Program-made: the position numbers and the translations under genes
The notes under the pieces: generated by a model
Told to the model about the DNA's origin: nothing
Database searches by the model: none
What the model saw: the letters and a program-made list of their open reading frames with translations, nothing else
Assembly (NCBI GenBank): GCA_004557975.1
Contig: SFEV01000064.1
Location: forward strand, 1 to 14,159
Reading direction: 5' to 3'
From: Lachnospiraceae bacterium
GTDB lineage: Bacteria > Bacillota > Clostridia > Lachnospirales > Lachnospiraceae
DNA: 14,159 nucleotides
In this document: in pieces, positions 6,260-13,036 of the stretch
Numbering within the stretch: position 1 is the stretch's first letter
How the letters are laid out: each line of letters begins with the position of its first letter

Positions 6260-7225
6260 ATGAAAATAGTAATTCTTGATGGTTATACAGAAAATCCAGG
6301 TGATTTAAGCTGGGCTCCCCTTGAAAAGCTGGGTGAAGTGACTGTCTATGACAGAACCTCTTACGTGGAATCTCCGCTGATCGCGGAGCGTATCGGAGAC
6401 GCGGAGATTGCCGTGATCAACAAAACTCCGATCATAAAGGAGACGATTGACAAGTGTCCGAACCTGAAGCTGATCGCAGTTCTGGCAACAGGCTACAACG
6501 TTGTTGACTATAATTATGCAAAAGAGAAGGGAATTCCTGTTGTGAATGTTCCCACCTACGGTACTCAGATCGTAGGCCAGTACGCAGTGGGCCTTCTTCT
6601 GGAAATCTGCTCCCATTACGGACATCATGCACAGACGGTTGCAGAAGGAAAATGGGAGAATAACGCGGACTGGTGTTACTGGGATTATCCGATGATCGAG
6701 CTGTATGGCAAGACCGCAGGTATTATCGGTCTGGGACGCATCGGCCAGGCGACTGCAAAGATTCTGAACTCCCTGGATATGAAGGTGCTTGCGTACGACG
6801 CGTTCCAGAGCGAAGCGGGAAAGAAGCTGGCAGAGTATGTGGAGCTGGACGAGCTGCTTGCTCAGTCTGATGTAATTTTCCTCCACTGCCCGCTGTTCCC
6901 GTCAACGGAGGGAATCATCAACAGTGAAAATATCGCAAAAATGAAGGATGGTGTGATTATTATTAACAACAGCCGGGGGCAGCTTGTGGTGGAGCAGGAT
7001 CTGGCAGACGCTCTGAACAGCGGAAAAGTATACGCTGCAGGTCTCGATGTGGTTTCTACAGAGCCGATTAAGGGCGACAATCCTCTTCTGAAAGCGAAAA
7101 ACTGTTTCATTACCCCACATATCTCATGGGCAGCTCAGGCATCCCGCCAGAGAATCATGGATATCACGGCAGATAATATTGCGCAGTTCCTGCAGGGGAA
7201 TCCTGTAAATGTTGTAAACAGATAG
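6260..7225 (+). CDS. NAD-dependent D-2-hydroxyacid dehydrogenase, hydroxypyruvate/glyoxylate reductase type
   Basis: This cytosolic enzyme most likely interconverts hydroxypyruvate and D-glycerate (or glyoxylate and glycolate) with NAD(H). The 321-residue product has the standard two-domain layout. The Rossmann motif GLGRIG is at 157-162 with acidic Asp180 at the end of the second strand, which favours NAD over NADP. The catalytic Arg239 (NNSRG), Glu268 (STEPI) and His287 (ITPHISW) are all present. ATG 6260 is chosen over the in-frame ATGs at 6212 and 6248 because GGAG (6250-6253) stands 6 bases before it and the family starts with MKIVILDG-like strands. It lies 76 bases after the DctM relic and 74 bases before pgi, with glycerate kinase two genes on, which supports the glycerate assignment. 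D-lactate or phosphoglycerate dehydrogenase are less likely alternatives. No convincing promoter is visible directly upstream. Confidence 0.88.
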   Translation: MKIVILDGYTENPGDLSWAPLEKLGEVTVYDRTSYVESPLIAERIGDAEIAVINKTPIIKETIDKCPNLKLIAVLATGYNVVDYNYAKEKGIPVVNVPTYGTQIVGQYAVGLLLEICSHYGHHAQTVAEGKWENNADWCYWDYPMIELYGKTAGIIGLGRIGQATAKILNSLDMKVLAYDAFQSEAGKKLAEYVELDELLAQSDVIFLHCPLFPSTEGIINSENIAKMKDGVIIINNSRGQLVVEQDLADALNSGKVYAAGLDVVSTEPIKGDNPLLKAKNCFITPHISWAAQASRQRIMDITADNIAQFLQGNPVNVVNR

Positions 7226-7230
7226 TGACC

Positions 7231-7277
7231 GGCCCGAATGGAAACAGGATCTCTCCTTTTTACCTCCGGGCCTTTTT
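7231..7277 (+). terminator. Weak intercistronic terminator or attenuator before pgi
   Basis: GGCCCG (7231-7236) can pair with CGGGCC (7267-7272) across a 30-base loop, followed by TTTTT (7273-7277). The stem is GC-only but short and the loop long, so partial termination or a processing site is more likely than a full stop. Confidence 0.5.
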
Positions 7278-7299
7278 GTAATTTTTTGGAGGAAGATAA

Positions 7300-8646
7300 A
7301 TGGGAAACATCACATTTGATTATTCGAAGGCTGCCGGCTTTGTCCGGGAAAATGAAATAAATACAATGAAAGAGATCGCTCTGGCAGCGAAGGAAAAGCT
7401 GATTTCCAGAAACGGCGAGGGCAATGATTTTCTTGGCTGGATTGATCTTCCGGTCGACTATGATAAAGAGGAGTTTGCGAGAATCAAAAAGGCTGCAAAG
7501 AAGATTCAGGAAGAATCGGAGGTGCTGCTTGTTATCGGAATCGGAGGTTCCTACCTTGGAGCGCGGGCAGCTATTGATTTTCTGAACAATGGCTTTTATA
7601 ATGAGATCAGTGCAAAGAACAAAAAGACTCCGCAGATCTATTTTGTGGGAAACAACATGAGCGGTTCTTATATCAGGGCAATCATGGATATCGTCGGGGA
7701 TCGGGATTTCTCTGTAAATGTGATTTCCAAGTCAGGCACGACGACAGAGTCTGCCATCGCTTTCCGTGTTTTCAAGGAGCTTCTGGAGAAAAAGTACGGA
7801 AAAGAGGGTGCGGCAGGCCGCATTTACGCCACAACGGACAAATCACGCGGTGCACTGAAAAAGCTGTCGGATGAGGAAGGCTATGAGACATTTGTAGTTC
7901 CAGATGATATCGGAGGGCGTTTCTCCGTTCTGACTGCTGTGGGGCTTCTTCCGATCGCAGCCAGCGGTGCTGATCTCGACGCACTGATGGAGGGCGCTGC
8001 CTTCGGAAGAAAACTGGCGCTGGAGCGTCCGTTTGAGGAGAACGATGCGGTGCGTTACGCCGCAGTGCGCAATATTCTCCACCGCAAGGGAAAGACGGTT
8101 GAGATCCTTGCCAACTACGAGCCGAGTCTCCATTACATTTCAGAATGGTGGAAGCAGCTTTACGGGGAGAGTGAGGGAAAGGATCAGAGAGGACTGATGC
8201 CTGCATCCGTTGATCTCACCACAGACCTGCATTCACTTGGACAGTTTATTCAGGACGGTTCCCGCATTATGCTGGAGACAGTTCTTTGCGTGGAAAAACC
8301 AAACTATGATATAGAACTGAAGGAAGAGCCGGGAGATCTGGACGGGCTGAATTACCTTGCCGGAAAGACCATGGATTTTGTAAACAAGAGCGCAATGAAC
8401 GGGACCGTGCTGGCACATACGGACGGCTGTGTGCCGAACCTGCGGGTAAACGTTCCAGAGCAGAGTGAGTTCATCCTCGGCCAGCTGTTCTACTTCTTTG
8501 AGTTTGCCTGCGGTGTCAGCGGCTATATTCTCGGTGTGAATCCCTTTAACCAGCCGGGTGTGGAGAGCTATAAGAGCAACATGTTTGCACTGCTTGGCAA
8601 GCCAGGGTATGAGGAGACCCATGAACAGCTGATGAAACGGCTCTGA
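7300..8646 (+). CDS. pgi: Glucose-6-phosphate isomerase
   Basis: This cytosolic enzyme interconverts glucose-6-phosphate and fructose-6-phosphate in glycolysis and gluconeogenesis. The 448-residue product has the length of the short Firmicutes form. Two sugar-isomerase halves are clear: the phosphate-binding SKSGTTTES (143-151) and the family signature DIGGRFSVLTAVG (203-215). Catalytic residues visible are Glu290 in QLYGESEGKDQRG, His311 in TTDLHSLGQ and Lys425 in PGVESYKSN. ATG 7300 follows GGAGG (7288-7292) by 7 bases. It lies between the dehydrogenase and the glycerate kinase, only 13 bases ahead of the latter, so it is probably co-transcribed with the kinase. Nothing in it suggests truncation or transfer. 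Its placement inside a glycerate operon is unusual. Confidence 0.97.
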   Translation: MGNITFDYSKAAGFVRENEINTMKEIALAAKEKLISRNGEGNDFLGWIDLPVDYDKEEFARIKKAAKKIQEESEVLLVIGIGGSYLGARAAIDFLNNGFYNEISAKNKKTPQIYFVGNNMSGSYIRAIMDIVGDRDFSVNVISKSGTTTESAIAFRVFKELLEKKYGKEGAAGRIYATTDKSRGALKKLSDEEGYETFVVPDDIGGRFSVLTAVGLLPIAASGADLDALMEGAAFGRKLALERPFEENDAVRYAAVRNILHRKGKTVEILANYEPSLHYISEWWKQLYGESEGKDQRGLMPASVDLTTDLHSLGQFIQDGSRIMLETVLCVEKPNYDIELKEEPGDLDGLNYLAGKTMDFVNKSAMNGTVLAHTDGCVPNLRVNVPEQSEFILGQLFYFFEFACGVSGYILGVNPFNQPGVESYKSNMFALLGKPGYEETHEQLMKRL

Positions 8647-8659
8647 TATGGAGGAGATT

Positions 8660-9892
8660 ATGGGATTAAGACAGGACGCAGATTTTATTATCCGGGAAGC
8701 GATACAGCGGGTGCTGCCTGATGAGGCGGTGGCGCAGGCGCTTTCGGGAAAGCAGTTCGGTGACGGCAGGCTTTACGTGGCGGCGGCAGGAAAGGCGGCG
8801 TGGCAGATGGCAAAGGCAGCTTCGGCGCTGCTGGGAGACAGGATCGAGGCCGGTGTTGTTGTGACGAAGTATGACCATGTGAAGGGTGAGATTCCGCGCA
8901 TGCGCTGCTTCGAGGCCGGACATCCGGTGCCGGATGAAAATTCTTTTGCAGGTACCCAGGCCGTGCTCGATATGGTGTCGGATCTGGCGGCGGAGGATAC
9001 GGTGCTCTTTCTGCTGTCCGGCGGCGGTTCCGCGCTGTTTGAAAAGCCGCTGATCCCGGGGGAGGAGCTTGCCGGTATTACGAAGCAGCTGCTTGCCTGC
9101 GGTGCGGACATTGTGGAGATGAACACGATCCGCAAGCGTCTTTCGGCGGTGAAGGGCGGAAAATTCGCGAAGCTTTGTGAACCGGCTCATGTTTACAGCA
9201 TCGTGCTCAGCGATATTCTCGGAGATCCGCTTGATATGATTGCTTCAGGTCCCGCGTATCCCGATTCTGCTGACTGTGCAAAGGCTTTTGCGATTGCAGA
9301 AAAATACGGGCTGAAGCTCTCTGACAAGGCCCGGAAGCTGCTCGGTCAGGAGACGCCCAAGGAGCTTTCCAATGTGGAGACGGTGATCACAGGCAGTGTG
9401 CGCAACCTCTGTGCCGCGGCAAAGGAAGCGTGTGAGACTCTTGGTTACAGGACGGTGGTTCTCACAGACCAGCTCACCTGCGAGGCCCGTGAGGCGGGCG
9501 CTTTCCTGGCGGCGATTGCGAAGAGCCATCAGGATGGCGGCGAAAGTCTTGCTTTCATCGCAGGCGGAGAAACCGTGGTTCATCTGACCGGCAGCGGAAA
9601 GGGCGGAAGGAATCAGGAGCTGGCACTGTCTGCAGCTGTGGGGATTGACGGCCTGAAAGACACGGCTGTCTTCAGCGTCGGAAGTGACGGGACGGACGGA
9701 CCTACCGATGCAGCAGGCGGGTATGTGGACGACGGTACGGCCCGGCAGCTTGCAGAACAGAATATTGATATTTACCAGGTACTTCAGAACAATGATGCTT
9801 ACCATGCTCTGGAAAAATCAGGCGGGCTGATTGTGACGGGTGCCACCGGAACGAATGTAAATGATGTCGCTGTCCTGCTGATCAGGGCATAA
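8660..9892 (+). CDS. Glycerate 2-kinase, MOFRL family (type II)
   Basis: This ATP-dependent kinase converts D-glycerate to 2-phosphoglycerate, which enters lower glycolysis. The 410-residue product carries the N-terminal GCKA-type region with AAAGKAAWQMA (41-51, Lys45 likely catalytic), SGGGSALFEKP (120-130), the MNTIRKRLSAVKGGK segment (154-168) and SDILGDP (184-190). The C-terminal MOFRL region has GGRNQE (315-320), GSDGTDGPTDAAGG (341-354) and TGATGTNVND (393-402). ATG 8660 is preferred to the in-frame ATG at 8648, because GGAGG (8650-8654) precedes 8660 by 5 bases and overlaps the earlier ATG. It is the last gene of the run, 13 bases after pgi and followed by a strong terminator. The unrelated GlxK-type glycerate kinase can be excluded by motif. 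Base composition here is somewhat richer in G and C than in the two-component genes to the right. Confidence 0.94.
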   Translation: MGLRQDADFIIREAIQRVLPDEAVAQALSGKQFGDGRLYVAAAGKAAWQMAKAASALLGDRIEAGVVVTKYDHVKGEIPRMRCFEAGHPVPDENSFAGTQAVLDMVSDLAAEDTVLFLLSGGGSALFEKPLIPGEELAGITKQLLACGADIVEMNTIRKRLSAVKGGKFAKLCEPAHVYSIVLSDILGDPLDMIASGPAYPDSADCAKAFAIAEKYGLKLSDKARKLLGQETPKELSNVETVITGSVRNLCAAAKEACETLGYRTVVLTDQLTCEAREAGAFLAAIAKSHQDGGESLAFIAGGETVVHLTGSGKGGRNQELALSAAVGIDGLKDTAVFSVGSDGTDGPTDAAGGYVDDGTARQLAEQNIDIYQVLQNNDAYHALEKSGGLIVTGATGTNVNDVAVLLIRA

Positions 9893-9965
9893 GGTGAAGC
9901 GGTAATCGCACGGAGAAATATACATCAGAAAACATATGCGGAAACATAATACAAAAATGTGAAAG

Positions 9966-9989
9966 GAGGATGCGCGGCATCCTCTTTTT
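9966..9989 (+). terminator. Terminator of the glycerate operon
   Basis: A perfect 8-pair stem, GAGGATGC (9966-9973) with GCATCCTC (9977-9984), has a GCG loop and is followed by TTTTT (9985-9989). It separates the kinase from the downstream regulator gene. Confidence 0.9.
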
Positions 9990-10048
9990 GCGTAGAAAAA
10001 GCAAGGTTACAAAGCAAGAATCTGTTAGTGCATATTTCACAAAAATGA

Positions 10049-10077
10049 TTGATTTTTTATTGGAGCTATATTAAAAT
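10049..10077 (+). promoter_or_regulatory. Promoter of the CdaR-like regulator gene
   Basis: TTGATT (10049-10054) and TAAAAT (10072-10077) are 17 bases apart. The start point would be near 10084, about 100 bases before the GTG start. The -35 is identical to the one proposed for glnN. Confidence 0.55.
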
Positions 10078-10078
10078 A

Positions 10079-10093
10079 ATACCAGTTGGGTAT
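10079..10093 (+). promoter_or_regulatory. Inverted repeat over the regulator's predicted start point
   Basis: ATACC (10079-10083) and GGTAT (10089-10093) flank AGTTG. The repeat begins one base after the -10 element, where a bound protein could block initiation. An operator for autoregulation is inference; the half-sites are short. Confidence 0.3.
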
Positions 10094-10170
10094 CTGTGTC
10101 TGAAAATATGTATTGGGATTTAACAGTTTTTGGGTCAGTGTTGTTGGAAAATGGAAGGCAGAGAAGGTAA

Positions 10171-10176
10171 AGGAGG
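10171..10176 (+). promoter_or_regulatory. Shine-Dalgarno site that fixes a GTG start
   Basis: A perfect AGGAGG lies 8 bases before GTG 10185. The longer frame begins with a TTG at 10113 and has no Shine-Dalgarno. Confidence 0.85.
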
Positions 10177-10184
10177 ACATACAC

Positions 10185-11273
10185 GTGATATCAAATCAGG
10201 TTTTACAGACAACGTTGGACGGACTGAAGGCGATCAGCAGAGTGGATTTGTGTGTGCTTGACACAGAGGGTATCATGCTGGCGACCACATTCCCGGAAGC
10301 AGAGGAGTTCCGGGATTCTGTTCTGAGCTTTGTGGGCTCACCGGCAGACAGCCAGGTAGTATCCGGTTGCCAGTTTTATAAGGTTTTTGATGATCATCAG
10401 CTGGAATACATTCTTCTGGCAAATGGCAACAGCGATGATGTCCATATGGTGGGCAGGATGGCTGCGTTTCAGCTTCAGAATCTCCTGGTAGCGTACAAGG
10501 AGCGTTTCGACAAGGACAATTTTATCAAGAATCTTCTTCTCGATAATCTTCTGCTTGTTGATATCTATAACCGTGCCAAGAAGCTTCATATCGATACGGA
10601 GGCACGCCGCGTCGTATTCATTCTGGAGGTCAGTCATGAGAAGGATAACACCTCCCTCGAAAGTGTGCGTGCTCTGTTCAGTTCACGCTCCGGTGATTTT
10701 ATTACGGCTGTCGATGAGAAGAGCATTATTGTGGTGAAAGAGATCGGACCTCAGGAGGGATATCCGGAGATGGAAAAGATCGCGGAGGCGATTCTCGACG
10801 CTCTGGGAGAAGAAAAGAAAAAGGAAGGTCTGATTGCTTATGGCACGATTGTGGGAGAGATCAAGGAAGTTTCTCGATCCTACAAGGAGGCACGCATGGC
10901 GCTCAACGTGGGCAAGATTTTCTTTGCAGAGCGCAATGTGATCGCATACAGCTCTCTCGGTATCGGACGTCTGATTTATCAGCTTCCGATTCCGCTGTGC
11001 AAAATGTTTATCCGCGAGATCTTCGACGGAAAATCGCCGGATGATTTCGACGAGGAGACACTGGTCACGATCAACAAATTTTTCGAGAACAGCCTGAATG
11101 TATCAGAGACCTCCCGCCAGCTTTATATCCACAGGAATACACTGGTATACCGTCTGGATAAGCTGCAGAAGTCCACGGGACTTGATCTGCGCGTGTTTGA
11201 GGACGCGATTACGTTCAAGATTGCGCTGATGGTTGTCAAGTATATGAAGTATATGGAGAACCAGGAGTATTGA
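10185..11273 (+). CDS. CdaR/PucR-type transcriptional regulator (sugar-diacid regulator family)
   Basis: This is a predicted DNA-binding regulator that senses a small organic acid. The 362-residue product has three parts. Residues 1 to about 125 form a sensor region whose start (ISNQVLQTTLDGLKAISRVD) resembles the diacid-recognition domain of CdaR. Residues about 140-255 form the degenerate GGDEF-like domain of this family, ending in SYKEARMALNV. The C-terminal PucR-type helix-turn-helix is at about 292-352, with NVSETSRQLYIHRNTLVYRL at 305-324. GTG 10185 is chosen because of AGGAGG upstream; a TTG start would add 24 residues. It lies directly after the glycerate kinase operon but has its own promoter. 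CdaR of E. coli responds to glycerate and controls glycerate kinase genes, so control of the neighbouring operon is likely but inferred. The effector here is not known. Confidence 0.85.
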   Translation: MISNQVLQTTLDGLKAISRVDLCVLDTEGIMLATTFPEAEEFRDSVLSFVGSPADSQVVSGCQFYKVFDDHQLEYILLANGNSDDVHMVGRMAAFQLQNLLVAYKERFDKDNFIKNLLLDNLLLVDIYNRAKKLHIDTEARRVVFILEVSHEKDNTSLESVRALFSSRSGDFITAVDEKSIIVVKEIGPQEGYPEMEKIAEAILDALGEEKKKEGLIAYGTIVGEIKEVSRSYKEARMALNVGKIFFAERNVIAYSSLGIGRLIYQLPIPLCKMFIREIFDGKSPDDFDEETLVTINKFFENSLNVSETSRQLYIHRNTLVYRLDKLQKSTGLDLRVFEDAITFKIALMVVKYMKYMENQEY

Positions 11274-11337
11274 TCCTGTAAATTCAGGAAAATGGCTCAT
11301 CTGGTTCAGGATGAACAGAATACTGGCTTTGCCTGTC

Positions 11338-11366
11338 ATATGCCTGCCATTTCCTGGCAGGCATAT
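11338..11366 (+). terminator. Perfect hairpin between convergent genes
   Basis: A perfect 12-pair stem, 11338-11349 with 11355-11366, has a TTTCC loop. It lies between the convergent regulator and YesN-type genes and would suit a shared terminator. No real T tract follows on either strand, so it may act as a 3'-end stabiliser or processing site instead. A second, bulged repeat, CGGACAGG (11418-11425) with CCTGTATCCG (11432-11441), is nearer the YesN-type stop codon. I see nothing else in 11274-11449. Confidence 0.5.
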
Positions 11367-11449
11367 TTAGCCGAATCAGGTAAGTCCCCCATTTCAAATA
11401 CGCTAAGAATTCAGTGGCGGACAGGGGCTTGCCTGTATCCGGAATGATT

Positions 11450-13003
11450 TCATTTTTTCAGGTAGAATTCCCGGTAATCCCGCGGTGTAAGATGTGTATG
11501 CTTTTTAAAAATGATACTGAAATACTGAGGTTCATTAAATCCTACAGAATACGCAACATCGGCAATTTTTCGCCCGGGATCTTTCAGCATTTCTATTGCA
11601 TGTTCAATGCGCACTTCGTTTACAATATCAGTAAAGCTCTTTCCCGTTTCACTGGCAATAAGTGAAGAGAGATACGAAGGAGAAAGAAAAACGGTTCTGG
11701 CGACATTGGTCAGAGAGAGCTGTTCCATGTAATGATTTTCAATGTGATCATAAATCAGAGTAATCAACTGTTGTTTATTACTGTTTTTTATTGAATAATA
11801 ATCATTTAAGTCCATAATCAGATTCATATACAGATCTTTCAGCGTATCGATTGTATCGCAACGTATTACTTTTTGAAAATTAGCATATTTCTCAAACAGC
11901 AATGCGACTTGTCTGTCATCTGATCCAACCAGATTTTGGATGCTGAGAGTGGCCAGCATGATAAATGAACTTTTCAATAGAGAAACATTATTCTGGTAAT
12001 CATCAATCCACGCAGAAAACAGTTCTGCTGCCCGCTGATTCAGAATAATGCCATTATAGCTGCGCACCAGATCCTGGATTTTTTCCAGATAGCGGAAAGG
12101 TGCATGACGATTGGTAACGTACAGATCTTCTTCAGTCGAATCTGACAGAAAGAAATGGATACTCTGATTTCCGGAAAAGAACTGTTTGGACAGTGCTCTC
12201 GTACTTTCTGTATAAGCGGTGTGCAGCATTTCGTATCCGTTTTTCATACTGCTGATTCCAATGGAAATAGTAGTATGGAAAAAATGATAAATTCTGGATT
12301 GAAACTGTACAAGAAAATGCTGCAGTTCGTCAGGCTTTTCTGCATCTGACCCGGTAATAATCAGGACAAAATGAATATCATTGATTTTTACAGGAATATA
12401 CTGTCGGGAAAGAGTACACTGCTGATAAAACAACGCAAGGTTTTGAATACGAAACATGTCCTCTTCCTGATTGTCATCAAATTGAAAGACACATATCCGG
12501 TATGCAGTCAGTGAGGACAGCAGCTGCTTGGTTTTCAACGGTAATTCATTTTTCGGATAAATGTGTCCGTTCAGAAGACTGGAAAGGACATATTCCTGCT
12601 GATTTTCCAACTGCTTATTTTCCTGATCTTCAAGCAGCTTCGCAGTAATAGTCTTGACAGCCTTTTCCAGTTCCATGAAATTTACCGGCTTCAGTAAAAA
12701 CATGGCTGCCCCCAGATTGAGAGCATTTCTGGCATATTCGAAATTCCGATGTCCTGTGAGGACAATAAACTGGATGGAAGAATATTTTTCTTTGATATAG
12801 CGGAGAAGAGAAATACCGTCAATCCCCGGCATGACAATATCGGAAATAATTATGTCCGGAGGATTTGAAATGCACAGCTCGAGAGCCTCAATGCCTGTCT
12901 GTGCAAGACCTGTGATTTCACAGCCCATGTTTTCCCAGGAAAATGCATTGGCAAGACTGTTCAAGATACCCTGTTCGTCTTCTGCAATAAGTACTTTTAT
13001 CAT
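11450..13003 (-). CDS. YesN-type response regulator with AraC DNA-binding domain
   Basis: This is the cytosolic output half of a two-component system. The 517-residue product starts with a receiver domain (about 1-120): acidic pocket Glu8/Asp9/Glu10, phospho-acceptor Asp55 in IISDIVMPGIDG, Thr83 in VLTGH and Lys105 in FLLKPV. A poorly conserved middle region of about 280 residues follows, as is usual for this family. The C-terminal AraC/XylS domain (about 410-517) has both helix-turn-helix units, the first at LTNVARTVFLSPSYLSSLI and the second at IADVAYSVGFNEPQYFSIIF. ATG 13003 is preceded by AAAGGAG at a 9-base spacing. The kinase gene lies 33 bases upstream, so the two form one unit. Relatives usually activate a sugar ABC transporter or polysaccharide-use genes nearby; none is in the window, so the target is unknown. 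The region is visibly richer in A and T than the glycerate operon. Confidence 0.93.
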   Translation of the reverse strand: MIKVLIAEDEQGILNSLANAFSWENMGCEITGLAQTGIEALELCISNPPDIIISDIVMPGIDGISLLRYIKEKYSSIQFIVLTGHRNFEYARNALNLGAAMFLLKPVNFMELEKAVKTITAKLLEDQENKQLENQQEYVLSSLLNGHIYPKNELPLKTKQLLSSLTAYRICVFQFDDNQEEDMFRIQNLALFYQQCTLSRQYIPVKINDIHFVLIITGSDAEKPDELQHFLVQFQSRIYHFFHTTISIGISSMKNGYEMLHTAYTESTRALSKQFFSGNQSIHFFLSDSTEEDLYVTNRHAPFRYLEKIQDLVRSYNGIILNQRAAELFSAWIDDYQNNVSLLKSSFIMLATLSIQNLVGSDDRQVALLFEKYANFQKVIRCDTIDTLKDLYMNLIMDLNDYYSIKNSNKQQLITLIYDHIENHYMEQLSLTNVARTVFLSPSYLSSLIASETGKSFTDIVNEVRIEHAIEMLKDPGRKIADVAYSVGFNEPQYFSIIFKKHTHLTPRDYREFYLKK

Positions 13004-13036
13004 TTGAAAATACTCCTTTTCATTTGGTGTGATTCA

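Noticed and set aside
5841..6263. Overlapping plus-strand frame through the DctM remnant
   Set aside because: Another frame carries clear DctM motifs, while this one has no family resemblance and is rich in Ser, Arg and Gly.
8666..9190. Minus-strand frames opposite the glycerate kinase gene
   Set aside because: The kinase has full motif support on the plus strand; the opposite frames are typical shadows with many His and Arg and no ribosome binding site.
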